From assembly GCA_947585965.1 (NCBI GenBank), contig CANPXK010000007.1, positions 1 through 58,233 of the forward strand: a stretch of 58,233 bases of DNA, given 5' to 3'. The translations under genes and the position numbers were made by a program. The notes beneath the pieces were generated by a model, which worked only from the letters and a program-made list of their open reading frames with translations, had not been told where the DNA came from and made no database searches. Positions 25,646 through 34,637 of the stretch are shown here, piece after piece; the stretch's first letter is position 1, and each line of letters starts with the position of its first letter. The DNA comes from an uncultured Clostridia bacterium (GTDB taxonomy: Bacteria; Bacillota; Clostridia; Oscillospirales; Acutalibacteraceae).

Positions 25646-25733
25646 TGGTGGGCAGGGTTGGACTTGAACCAACAGTGTCAATTAAGAACCAGAGTTACAG
25701 TCCGGTGCGATACCAATTACGCTCTACCTACCC
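25646..25733 (-). tRNA. tRNA-Tyr (anticodon GTA)
   Basis: Class II tRNA: acceptor GGGTAGG/CCTGCCC, anticodon stem CCGGA/TCTGG with loop CTGTAAC, a long variable arm, T-arm GTTGG/CCAAC with loop TTCAAGT, discriminator A and an encoded CCA ending at 25,646. Confidence 0.88.
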
Positions 25734-26054
25734 ATAAGCAGAAATTTAAAAATGAATTCTTGAATTCCCAATAACTCTTTTTTTACAAAGACGACTTTTT
25801 TAGCCACAATATAAATATTATATTGTTTGCATCTGGCGCAGTTATTGCCACGCCAGTGCATTACACAAAGAAAAGAGAAAGATAAAGAAATGAGAACAGA
25901 GGGCTGTACTCTTTTATATTCCCTCCACTATAGCAAAACATAGGTTTTTAGAGGGTGTCAAATTACCCTCAAAGTAGGAGCGTAATTTGGTAGTTGAAAT
26001 GAAATTCTCTCAAAATTGTGCTGTCCACGCAAACATAAATTCCATGTCAAACAA
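25734..26054. other. Intergenic region ahead of the tRNA cluster
   Basis: About 320 bases without a gene I can support. It holds a stem CTGGCG/CGCCAG (about 25,830-25,855) and AT-rich sequence. It separates the zinc-ribbon gene from the tRNA genes and probably contains their promoter, but no clear -35/-10 pair stands out. Confidence 0.3.
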
Positions 26055-26936
26055 TCACACATCGCCACATTTTTGTTTGTTTCTGCGTTCTCTTTCTTTT
26101 TCCGCTTTGTACTTTCGACGATAAATTGTGTAGCATTCATCGCAGCAAAATGTATTATTGTTTTTAGCGGCAACTTCAAACTCTTTGCCACAATCGGCAC
26201 ATCTCACCGTCTTATATTCTTTTGGAACATACACGGCGCAATCCGAACAATATTTTTTGTTGCCATACTTGTTGTTACGGATTAACTTGCCGCATTCCTG
26301 GCATTTGATTAGTGGAGCACCGCAATATTTTAGATACTCATAACCAAGTTCTCTAAAATCATCTACCCTAACAGCAACTTTGCCTTCGTTATTTATGTAT
26401 GTAACTCTACAATTCAGATTGTCATTCTTCTTTGGAAATTCAAGCAATCCAAGAGAACTCAACTCGCACAGCTTTGCATATCGCTCATAGGCATTGCAGG
26501 ATATTCTAGCTAGACTGAAAACTTCTTTCGCTTCGGCGTTTACCCATCCATTGTTATTTGGGTTCTTTAACGAATTTAGTTTTGCAATGCACAGCAATGT
26601 AAAAGCCAGCCGCTCCAACACTTTGTTATGAATGCTTTGGATGGTGTTTATTTCATTATCCGTGATACATACATAGTCAGCTTCAAATAATGGATGCTTT
26701 TTTACACTATTCGATAGTTTCTCGATGTTTTCATCCCAATACAAATGATTTGGTTTGTATTTGTTGTAGTATTTTTCGATAAATGCCGTAAGTTCTTCGA
26801 TAATCTTCTTTTTCTTATATCCGCAAACATAGTAATAATACTTTGCGAGAATTGAAAGTGTTATATAAGGATTCCGACCAAGCGTCCGATTGCTTAAACA
26901 AAATTCAGCATACTTTTTTTCATTCAATATCATCAT
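26055..26936 (-). CDS. Zinc-ribbon protein of the RNA polymerase module
   Basis: About 293 residues. The first 190 residues are helical, with no named domain. The C-terminus has two zinc ribbons: CQECGKLIRNNKYGNKKYCSDC and CADCGKEF, then FCCDEC, followed by a very basic tail (RRKYKAEKERERRNKQK). The start overlaps the last codons of the RNA polymerase gene; ATG 26,936 with GGTGG eight bases ahead is preferred, with ATG 26,942 possible. Tight coupling suggests a partner or accessory factor of the polymerase. The latter is inference. Confidence 0.6.
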   Translation of the reverse strand: MMILNEKKYAEFCLSNRTLGRNPYITLSILAKYYYYVCGYKKKKIIEELTAFIEKYYNKYKPNHLYWDENIEKLSNSVKKHPLFEADYVCITDNEINTIQSIHNKVLERLAFTLLCIAKLNSLKNPNNNGWVNAEAKEVFSLARISCNAYERYAKLCELSSLGLLEFPKKNDNLNCRVTYINNEGKVAVRVDDFRELGYEYLKYCGAPLIKCQECGKLIRNNKYGNKKYCSDCAVYVPKEYKTVRCADCGKEFEVAAKNNNTFCCDECYTIYRRKYKAEKERERRNKQKCGDV

Positions 26937-27777
26937 CTTCATCGCCACCAATCACTTTTTCGCACATTACAAAATTTTCTCCGCAATATTCAAACTCACC
27001 TTTATCTTTAACCATCTTTGGATAATTAATTTTATATCCGTTGTTTTTTAAAAGATTTTTTAAAATCACATCGCTGCATATATCCCATGCAAATTGCTTT
27101 GTAGTTTCTCGCTTATAACAGATGTCAAGAACAATATCACATAATTCATCTTCGTTGCTACATATTTCTTCACATTTTCTTCTAAACCAACCAATAAGTA
27201 TTCGCCGCTCTTTTGCCGCATCGTACTCGTCCATTCGCGCAAAAGAGGATTTGAACATATAATCCTTAACTTTTTGCTTGTACATAGAGTACAAATTAAG
27301 AATGTCTTGATAGTCCTTCTTAGTATAACTAACATTGCTTTTCAAGATTGAGTAATCGAACTTTGCATGAATTTGCGTTTTTGATAAATACTCGTTAAAC
27401 TCATTTTCAAAAATCCAGCATATCCGATTAACCACACAAGGATTTACACCAACAGGGAAGTATTTCTTGTAATAATCTAAATAATCCTCCATTTCTTTGG
27501 TCTTAGGCTCATATGCCTTTAATTCCTGCAAAGTATGAATGCCGAATTTTGCGAACCGCATACTCACGCCATACTCATTGTTCTTTTGATATTTGTTTGT
27601 ACTTGCCTTTAAAGCAGGATAAACATATGTCATAAAGTACGGTTTGTTTGATGCGGTTATTTTCCTATGGAAATTTTTCCGTACAGTCGTTTCTTCATCA
27701 TCGCCATCCTTGACGATATTATCTCTAACATTATACCAATACTTAGGCATTGGTTTTGCTATAATTCCTTTCGCTCT
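26920..27777 (-). CDS. QDE-1/YonO-like RNA polymerase, third exon
   Basis: 285 codons after the second intron. The joined junction reads NTID then RAKGIIAKPMPKYW, matching the ID..K.G segment that follows the active site in RdRP/QDE-1-type enzymes. The remainder is helical and ends in an acidic GGDEDDDIE. The first ATG (27,750) has no ribosome site and lies nine codons inside the conserved frame. The stop overlaps the start of the zinc-ribbon gene. Confidence 0.75.
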   Translation of the reverse strand, partial: RAKGIIAKPMPKYWYNVRDNIVKDGDDEETTVRKNFHRKITASNKPYFMTYVYPALKASTNKYQKNNEYGVSMRFAKFGIHTLQELKAYEPKTKEMEDYLDYYKKYFPVGVNPCVVNRICWIFENEFNEYLSKTQIHAKFDYSILKSNVSYTKKDYQDILNLYSMYKQKVKDYMFKSSFARMDEYDAAKERRILIGWFRRKCEEICSNEDELCDIVLDICYKRETTKQFAWDICSDVILKNLLKNNGYKINYPKMVKDKGEFEYCGENFVMCEKVIGGDEDDDIE

Positions 27778-28845
27778 CTTTTATACCCTCTGTTTCCAGA
27801 TATTTAAATAGGGAATAGACTATATCTTCATCTCAATGAGATGCAAGGCACTTCCCAAAACGGATTTGCACCGTTGAGGTACAGACTTCATATTCTCTGT
27901 GAGAACGTATGTCTTAGTCGTTTGACCTTCCGTAATATCACTATCACGGCTTGGCACTGGATTGTCTTATGTGTGGCTTATATGTCTTTCCATCTTCTAT
28001 ATGTTGCAATCAAATAAACCGTATAGCGTGGCATATTTAATTGTTCTGCTATTTCTCTATATGTCTTATTTTCTTGTTCAAAAAGTTTACGAACTTCTAA
28101 AACCTGTTCAGTAGTATATTTAGCACCACGCTTATTTCCCTTCATTGAATTACTAAGCGATGGCTTTTTAATTCCAGTCAATGATTCAGATAGCATCTTC
28201 CCCCATTCTTCTCTATCGCTATCTGTCCACCTCGCATACCTTTCATTTTGAGAAGAACTCATTTTCTTTTTCGTTTTTTCTGAAAGTTTCCTTCCAGTCA
28301 TATTGATTCTGTTCTTCTCGCCAATTTTTCTTTTAGCTTCGTCTGACAAGTGTTTTCCTAAAAACAGACCGCCATCTCCACCATTATGTATGTTGTATGC
28401 GAGTTTTAGTTTCTTGTATTCTGCAATCTTTTCAATCTCAAGTTTATTTACATCTTCAAGTGTTTCACCATTTTGGCAGTCAACAAGAATCATAAATTCA
28501 AAATTATTTTTGCCATACTTGTCCCAAGCTCTTTGCAAATGTTTATTATCATGATAGCCGCCATTTAACATTGCTCTATGGCAATCCCATCTATCACCAA
28601 AACTCTGCATAGTTTTTCCAATATATATCTTGTTATTTATCTTATTTCTTATTCCATATATGCCATACTTTTTGTAAATGCTCATACCAATCTCCCGTTG
28701 ATATAAGCCACACACTTAGATTTTCCCAGTTAGCCAATCAATTCATTGCCATTTCCTGCAATTACTAAGCGTTTGACTGACACCATATATTTATATGTTC
28801 ACCTTGTTTTCAACACATATCGCTATGTGAAGTGACTAATAGTTA
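27778..28845 (-). ncRNA. Group I intron with GIY-YIG endonuclease in P6
   Basis: Minus strand core: P AATTGCAGGAAATGG (about 28,765), Q CCAGTGCCAAGCC (about 27,950), R AACGACTAA (about 27,915) and S GAAGATATAGTC (about 27,835); GACTA and TAGTC form P7. The endonuclease gene lies between P and Q; AAGTGTGTGGCTTAT before it pairs with ATAAGCCACACA after it to form the P6 stem. Exon 2 is predicted to end ATT GAT (28,846), with a U.G pair to AGTCA in the intron, and exon 3 to begin after G 27,778. Length 1,068 bases. Confidence 0.85.
27978..28685 (-). CDS. GIY-YIG homing endonuclease
   Basis: 235 residues from ATG 28,685 (CGGGAG ahead). The nuclease domain reads YGIYGIRNKINNKIYIGKT near the start, with GDRWDCHRA and a catalytic Glu in the LEDVNKLEIEKI region. 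Then come NUMOD3-type repeats (GRKLSEKTKKKMSSSQ) and a C-terminal HTH (TYREIAEQLNMPRYTVYL). It would cut intron-free polymerase alleles. The stop codon TAA lies in the 3' strand of the intron P6 stem. Confidence 0.9.
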   Translation of the reverse strand: MSIYKKYGIYGIRNKINNKIYIGKTMQSFGDRWDCHRAMLNGGYHDNKHLQRAWDKYGKNNFEFMILVDCQNGETLEDVNKLEIEKIAEYKKLKLAYNIHNGGDGGLFLGKHLSDEAKRKIGEKNRINMTGRKLSEKTKKKMSSSQNERYARWTDSDREEWGKMLSESLTGIKKPSLSNSMKGNKRGAKYTTEQVLEVRKLFEQENKTYREIAEQLNMPRYTVYLIATYRRWKDI

Positions 28846-29127
28846 ATCAATCGTATTCTGCTGAAATAGTTGACCGCACATGATTCTATAAGAAAGCGTT
28901 TCATACTCTGGTGTTCTGGGCTCAAAACCAGCTTGCACCTCAATCATACTGGTAACATGGTTTGTAACAGTACCAATATCATCATTAAAAGCGAGTTTAT
29001 TTGCTTTAATAATATCTTCTTCTGTCGGTATAACCTTTTCAGCTTTTCTCTGAACACAAACAATAGTTGGCGAATTAAGTGTATTACGAATAATAATTGG
29101 ATTGTCCGTGTCCATGTTGGTATCTCC
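28846..29127 (-). CDS. QDE-1/YonO-like RNA polymerase, second exon
   Basis: 94 codons between two group I introns. The exon starts with GGA GAT, giving the Gly and last Asp of the DxDGD metal-binding motif, and continues TNMDTDNPIIIRNT. It ends YRIMCGQLFQQNTID. It has no start signal of its own. Confidence 0.85.
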
Positions 29128-29422
29128 CATTTGTACCCTCGGTTTCCCGATATTTCAATAGGGGATTAGACTATATCATACTTGTATTTCTGTTACCAAA
29201 ACACAAGTCTCGGCACTTCCAAACAGTTATCTCAAACTGAATGTACTCTACTTACTGCAAACAAGGTTTTTCTCCTTGCTCTCGCTTTCGATAGTCGTTA
29301 CACCTTGCATAAAGCCTTGGCACGGTATTAAGTGTTAAGCTCTCCACCGTTAGCCCATTTAAAGATATGGACACCCTGCAATTACAGGTTCACCGAGTTT
29401 TACAAGGACAGTTTGGTGAATC
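29128..29422 (-). ncRNA. Group I intron inside the polymerase active-site motif
   Basis: A compact 295-base intron without a gene. P1: exon ACAAGGAU pairs with GUCCUUGU in the intron with the standard U.G pair at the splice site (after 29,423). Core boxes: P AATTGCAGGGTG (about 29,380), Q TAATACCGTGCCAAGG (about 29,330), R AACGACTATC (about 29,300) and S GATATAGTC (about 29,170); GACTA/TAGTC is P7. The last intron base is G 29,128. Splicing joins GAT to GGAGAT and restores DKDGD. Confidence 0.9.
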
Positions 29423-31066
29423 ATCCTTGTCGGCACCATTCATCGCATCGCAAGTTGTATCCCAGCAATTCAAAATTGCTGCTGTATCAATGTATTGATA
29501 CCAATGCGCTGCTTGTTTGCCTTTATTAAGTTTTAATCTACGTATATTGTTGTGACACGTCATAGGTGCACGGAAGCACGCCAATTCGTCAGAACCTTTG
29601 TCAATCCAATACTTGTGATAAAGTTCTCCGGCTTTTAAAATACCTGTTATCTCAAGATCAAACATACTCTGACACAAGGCATATGGGTCTCCGGAAATCA
29701 TGGCAAAATTTCCACTTACCTTAATAGCACCACGTTTTGCCATCTCAATACGCTTTGTTATCATATTCCATATCTTATGGCGAATAAACGAGTCATTAAT
29801 CATTCGTTTGTCAATCATTAAAGCACGGACACAATAATCTAAGTTCTCACTATATGCATTATCATCATTAAGTCCAAACCCGGCAAGAAAAACCAAACTC
29901 TTTCTGTAGTCCAAACCGAGTACGCCCGTTATCTCGTCAATTGTGGGTTGACATAGTTTTTTTAACTCATCATCAGTAAATTGGTAACTTTGCAAAAACT
30001 GATAATTCGTATTGCGTACATTCTCTAATGTTTGAGGTGTAATCTTCGTTACAGAAAACTGATAATGATTTTTCTGGCAATTAGAATAATAATCCTCCCA
30101 GCTATTATAACTACCCCACAGTTTAAGCATCGACTCTGTTAAAATCACTTCTGCATCCCTAATATCTCGCTTGTCACCCCATACATCTGTAATTTCATAA
30201 GTGCCAGAAACCTTTTCCGCAAACTCAATATAATCAAATGTATAAACCATACCTTTAGTCCATGCATATCGTGTATTTATACCTGAGATAGTGTTTTCAT
30301 AGTCACCGGTAAAATACCCATTAACCTTGCGAGAATAGGATGGCAACATAAGACCATAACCGTCTGAGTCATTATGCTCAATTTCATAGTCATCAATTTT
30401 TGTCACAACTGGCTCACCGTTGGTTTCATCGTTAATCATAATAACATTGTCCTTAAAGTGTGTTATACAGTCTTTAACAACGATAATTCCTTTTGGCTCT
30501 GGAATAGGAATAGACCCAGAACAAATAAGTGCTTGGTACGCCTCTAATTTTGCCGGCACAAGTGGTATTTCTTTATTGCGTCCATTGTCCATTCGTTTCT
30601 TTAACTCCGGATAAAGTTTTGCATTTACATATACGATTGTAGAATTTTTAATTCCACCATTTGTTCCAAGAAATCTTTTATACTCAATACCATTTATACT
30701 AAAACCTAAATTTGCTCTGTCATAATCTTTGTTACTATCCATAATCACACACACATAGTCTTTTTTAAACCGCAATGAATATAGAGTATCATATAAATTT
30801 TTAATGATTGTTCTCGTTTCTCTACTCTTAGGTTTTTTCTTTTCCATCTTGATTTTGTGTTGGATGCTTTTAACCTTGTTATCTACATCTGTAACACCAT
30901 TCAACTCATCTATAAATCGAAGCAGCTGGCTATCATTTAATGAAACAATCGTTTCCGGGAAATCAGTCATTGCTACATTAAGCGGAAGAGTAAGTTTCCA
31001 ATTTGCTTTTTTTAATTGTCGGCTATGTATTTTATAAATAAGTTTTAAACAACTCTTTTGTTCCAT
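29423..31066 (-). CDS. Phage single-chain RNA polymerase (QDE-1/YonO type), first exon
   Basis: 548 codons from ATG 31,066 (AAGGAAGG ahead, overlapping the previous stop). The C-terminal part has the signature order of two-barrel polymerases of the cellular RdRP/QDE-1/YonO group: FRAPMTCHNNIRRL, then AILNCWDTTCDAMNGADKD, completed by GD from exon 2 to give D546-x-D548-G-D550, which holds the catalytic magnesium. These enzymes transcribe phage middle or late genes from DNA. All three exons together give about 927 residues. It lies in the early operon, downstream of the BRO gene. Confidence 0.8.
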
Positions 31067-31068
31067 TA

Positions 31069-31866
31069 TCAACCTTCCTTTTCAATTAAAGGATGTTTGT
31101 CTACAGATTTTAATTTTTCGTATAGAAACAATCTTCCTTTTTGTGTCCATTGTGTTGTCATATTTACAATAGGGCAACCGTTTTTGGTGTGTGTATAATA
31201 GGTTCGAGAATGAGTATATCCCATGCTCTGATACTTTTCATAGAGCAACCACTGATTATTTCGTTTGTATTGAATTCCTAAGTCGTGCAAAAGACTATTT
31301 AGTTCTTGAGCTGTCATTCCATAATCCTTTGCTATTTGAGAGACAGTAACTAAACTTTTGTTTCTTAATATCATATCCATATAATCTGCTTTAGGTTGAA
31401 GTTCTCCAATTATTTGTCTTTGCTGTTCGTTTTGTAATTCAAGTTGCTTAGACTTTTCTTTTTCTTTTTTTAATTCTGTAAATACTTGAATTGCAAAATC
31501 AGGATTATTAATTAATTCATCCGTAGCATACATTCCATGTTTTCTTATAGCCGGAAGAACCTCTGAGGTTACCCAACGCTTGAATTGCTTTGCTGTCGGA
31601 AGTTTGCTCGAAAGAATAAGACTGTATAAGCCACTTTCGTTGATAATAAACACACCATAATTTGATGTTTTCAAGGTTGCCATTTCGTCCACCTTGAAAA
31701 TTTGTTTATCTTCTTCGTCAACATGAACTCTAATTGCCTTTGCAGTATCATGATAACCAAGTATTTCTGCAACATCCTTTCCAACAAACCACGGCTCACC
31801 ATCAATAGATAATGTACGAATAGAGCCAAAATTTGTGTTAGTAAAAATTTCAATTTTGTTTTCCAT
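31069..31866 (-). CDS. BRO-N/KilAC phage antirepressor-type protein
   Basis: 265 residues. BRO-N domain (residues about 10-115) with DGEPWFVGKDVAEILGYHD and NESGLYSLILSSKLPTAKQFKRWVTSEVLPAIRKHGMY, then a coiled-coil linker (KKEKEKSKQLELQNEQQRQ) and a KilAC domain (LVTVSQIAKDYGMTAQELN). Such proteins bind DNA or repressors and act in phage gene control. A paralogue with the same BRO-N but another C-terminus is at 54,157-54,942. The gene ends four bases into the polymerase gene. Confidence 0.88.
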   Translation of the reverse strand: MENKIEIFTNTNFGSIRTLSIDGEPWFVGKDVAEILGYHDTAKAIRVHVDEEDKQIFKVDEMATLKTSNYGVFIINESGLYSLILSSKLPTAKQFKRWVTSEVLPAIRKHGMYATDELINNPDFAIQVFTELKKEKEKSKQLELQNEQQRQIIGELQPKADYMDMILRNKSLVTVSQIAKDYGMTAQELNSLLHDLGIQYKRNNQWLLYEKYQSMGYTHSRTYYTHTKNGCPIVNMTTQWTQKGRLFLYEKLKSVDKHPLIEKEG

Positions 31867-31931
31867 AGTTAATAATTTCTCCTCTAATTATTTTTTATTT
31901 ATAATATTGCTAAATCAATTATTTTTCTGAT

Positions 31932-32309
31932 TTAATTTAACCAAACCTTAAAACACTGATATTCAGGGAGCCATATAGCTTCAAGTCTATCATGCTCAAA
32001 TTTTAATAAATCCGCTATTTGATAGATATGAAAGCAATAGTCGCTTTCACCTTTGCGGATTGAACTTAAAATACTGTTGATAAACTTACAGTAATATCTC
32101 CATTCTGTATCACCACAATATACAAAGTATGATAGATCCTTATAGCCATTGATCCATACAGAATACGTAGTTTTCATTTGGCGTTCCGAACTTGGTTTAA
32201 TTTTATTACGAAGTTTATAAAAATATGCTTGCCATTCTTCATCTGCATTTTTGGCTAATATTTTCTTTTTTAATGAACTGATATTATTCAGCCCTCTAAC
32301 ATTGTTCAC
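31932..32309 (-). CDS. Early phage protein, unrecognised
   Basis: 125 residues, MNNVRGLNNISSLKKKIL..., with aromatic-rich repeats (VYCGDTEWRYYCKFINSIL, YCFHIYQIADLLKFEHDR). It begins four bases after the upstream stop. It ends 65 bases before the BRO gene, and that gap holds a possible weak promoter with an upstream block like the early promoter. No family recognised. Confidence 0.55.
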   Translation of the reverse strand: MNNVRGLNNISSLKKKILAKNADEEWQAYFYKLRNKIKPSSERQMKTTYSVWINGYKDLSYFVYCGDTEWRYYCKFINSILSSIRKGESDYCFHIYQIADLLKFEHDRLEAIWLPEYQCFKVWLN

Positions 32310-32312
32310 TTT

Positions 32313-33002
32313 TTATGTCCTCCTATTAATTCCTTGGTTAGTTCTAAGATGCCTTATACTTTTTAAAATCTCACGATGCCAGTCATATGATACAGTTCCA
32401 TATAATTTCATATTCACGAAAATTCGTACATTGGAGTGCCAACCACCATTATTATCTTTATATCTTGGAAGTTCTTCATTATGAATTATATCAAGTTCTT
32501 CTAATACCTTTAGACAGGAAGATATGCTGCGAACAGATAGACCTGTATTTTTAGAAATACGAACCAACAAATTAGAGTAATATACCGGCTTTCCTTTTTG
32601 ATAGTTCATATTCAATCTGATGTGGGCAAGGAGCAACAGTACATAAGCATGATTTAACCTACACCCATTCAATTTATACTCGGCTCGTAGTTGCAATATT
32701 TTCTGGAACTCGCTATAATAGATAATACCAAACTGTTCTTCATGGTTGATGTAAACTATACCCCCATCTGACTTTGCGAAGTAGCCAACATCAAAGAAAC
32801 TCCCCACCAGTTCTTTGAATTGGTTTATCACTCCCTTTTTTCCTCTAAAATCAGAATAGAGGGAGTATTCTACAAGGCTTTCATAGCCTGTTCCAGACCA
32901 GTCAGAAGCAATGATTGCAGCAAAGGCGACAACTCTCTTTTTATTTAGAGATAGATTATTGATAAGGCTTCGAGGTATTTTAATAATCTTATCTTCTATC
33001 AC
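32313..33002 (-). CDS. Putative replication initiator (winged-helix type)
   Basis: 229 residues. The C-terminal half has VRISKNTGLSVRSISSCLKVLEELDII, a winged-helix DNA-binding segment like those of RepA_N/DnaD-type initiators; the first half, MIEDKIIKIPRSLINNLSL, resembles the start of plasmid and phage initiator proteins. It is the first gene of the leftward early operon and adjoins the AT-rich 1.6-kb intergenic region, where an origin is likely. RBS AAGGAGGAGCC precedes ATG 33,002. Confidence 0.55.
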   Translation of the reverse strand: MIEDKIIKIPRSLINNLSLNKKRVVAFAAIIASDWSGTGYESLVEYSLYSDFRGKKGVINQFKELVGSFFDVGYFAKSDGGIVYINHEEQFGIIYYSEFQKILQLRAEYKLNGCRLNHAYVLLLLAHIRLNMNYQKGKPVYYSNLLVRISKNTGLSVRSISSCLKVLEELDIIHNEELPRYKDNNGGWHSNVRIFVNMKLYGTVSYDWHREILKSIRHLRTNQGINRRT

Positions 33003-33035
33003 CTTGGCTCCTCCTTTGATTTAACTTCTGTGCTA

Positions 33036-33085
33036 ATTATACTACACAATGTTTTATTTGTCAATAGTTTTTCTGATTTAATTTT
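33036..33085 (-). promoter_or_regulatory. Early leftward phage promoter with upstream block
   Basis: Minus strand TTGACA (33,064-33,059), 17 bases, TATAAT (33,041-33,036). Directly upstream stands TTAAATCAGAAAAACTA, a block repeated ahead of promoters at 34,804 and 41,607 on the plus strand. The transcript starts about 30 bases before the initiator gene. Confidence 0.8.
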
Positions 33086-33091
33086 AAAATT

Positions 33092-33286
33092 ATACAAAAT
33101 AAATACTACTGTAAAATTTGTAACAAAGATAACAAAGAAAAATGTGTTTATACGCTACTTTTTAGTACCATAGAACCAAATGTATTTTTAGATGACAAAT
33201 ATCATCCGTTGGTTAGTATGATTAAATCAAGATATAAACCATTGGGAGCGGTTGAATATGAATACCAAATATTAATTTTTTTATGA
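33092..33286 (+). pseudogene. Remnant of a small protein gene
   Basis: A 64-codon open frame without a start codon. The translation has a YYCKICNKDNKEKC zinc-finger-like start, then FSTIEPNVFLDDKYHPLVSM and KPLGAVEYEYQ, composition typical of real protein. Its 5' end runs into the early promoter block. Probably the 3' end of a displaced gene. Confidence 0.4.
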
Positions 33287-34455
33287 AATTATAATTATAC
33301 CAGCAACTTTTATATACCAACCAATCTTAATTTTTGGGTCATATGTTAAATAACTGCATCTCCTTAATCATATTAATATAAGAATCTTATATTAAATACT
33401 AACTATAAAATAAGAATCTTATATTATATACACAATATCTTATATACGATTCTTATATTTAATAAGACTTGTATATATATAAGATATTGTGTCAACGACC
33501 TATAAAGGAAACTATAAACGATCGTGTTGGTTTGTGTAACAGTCCATTAGAAGATATAATTATCATATAATAGGCTATTCGCCTGCAATAATCTAATAAT
33601 CAACTGTATTAATGTAAAATATAACAGACAGAAAGATTATGAGCTTTTTGTATTACGCTATAACTTATAAGAACTAAAATGATTACAATATTATTGAATA
33701 AATACAAATAGTATTAATTGCAGAACATCAAGTATAATTTTTGAAACCCAAAATAGATTTAAAAACCATTCCGAAACTTTCATTAAATACAAATATTTTT
33801 ACTCAGATTTTAAAAATCGGCTATTTCACAAATATTCAAATATTGAAAGTAGGAGAGTTTTGAATATCTAATTTTTCCGCAATTTAACATCAAATTATCC
33901 ATACCGAAACAAATACCGAAAAAGTTCTCAATTTAAGGTAAATTATAAGTTTGAAATTTTTTCGGTGATTAAATACAAATCCTCAGATTTGGAGTTTTTA
34001 GATTTCAATAAAAAATCGTTTCGGTGAGTTTCAAAGTAGGGTATGTTACAGCAGATTGAAAAATTTTAGGTTGAGAGTGAAATATATCACATTATGATAA
34101 ATTTGTGTGCAATTTATCACATTTAAATGTTAAAATACCCCCTGATATAATCCCTAAATGGGGAGTAATTCCGTAAAAGTGCATTTTTTAGACTTTAACA
34201 CATTAAAGCAATAAATTATAAAGAGTGCATTATTCACTGATTCACAAATAAAAATGATTTTAAATTTTCGGACATAACAATATTAAAAATTTTTTTTAAA
34301 ATTCAATAATTCAATTTTAATAATAAGTCCTTTTTGTATCCATATTATTATTATTAATCTGAACAGCTGTTGCCGATAATGCAGTAAATTATAATCGTCA
34401 TATAGATGGTAATAAAAGAACTGTAAAGAAAAATAAAAAATATTTAAAAAAATAC
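33287..34455. other. AT-rich intergenic region with palindromes; candidate origin
   Basis: No gene seen. At 33,370-33,495 palindromes built on ATAAGAATCTTAT recur. At 33,760-34,050 short motifs recur: CCGAAA/TTTCGG (several copies, including TTTCGGTGA), ATTAAATACAAAT (twice) and CTCAGATTT (twice). At 34,085-34,125 TATCACATT-type repeats lie near a TTATCCATA. The region adjoins the initiator-like gene. Repeats plus AT-richness suggest a replication origin, but no verified iteron set or DnaA box cluster is present. Confidence 0.4.
33343..33371 (-). repeat. 29-bp inverted repeat, left copy
   Basis: On the minus strand this is ATGATTAAGGAGATGCAGTT and the nine following bases, identical to 43,721-43,749 on the plus strand. 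In both copies it is flanked by AT palindromes of the type AATATAAGA.TCTTATAT. The two copies face each other across 10.4 kb. Confidence 0.7.
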
Positions 34456-34590
34456 TTGACAGATAGAAAAAGCCGTGATATAATATAGTTGTCAAGAAAA
34501 CGGCGAGAAAAGTATAATAAAAAGAGCCGTAAAAAAAGATGAAAAATATTTAAAAAAACTCTTGACAAAATGAAAAGTAGGTGATATAAT
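34456..34590 (+). promoter_or_regulatory. Two rightward promoters
   Basis: First: TTGACA 34,456-34,461, 17 bases, TATAAT 34,479-34,484, with an inverted CTTGACA/TGTCAAG pair spanning it. Second: TTGACA 34,562-34,567, 17 bases, TATAAT 34,585-34,590. Both are preceded by A-rich ATATTTAAAAAAA tracts. They drive the rightward small-gene region. Confidence 0.75.
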
Positions 34591-34637
34591 TAAATCAGAA
34601 AAACAAAGAAACACAAAAACATAGGGAGGTAGTAATT

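Noticed and set aside
28846-29130. Stand-alone small gene starting at ATG 29,130
   Set aside because: The ATG lies on the intron/exon border with no ribosome site; the frame starts with GD of the polymerase motif, so it is an exon.
33370-33500. Regularly spaced palindromic repeats that could be a CRISPR array
   Set aside because: Unit length and spacing vary, spacers are AT-only and no cas genes are present.
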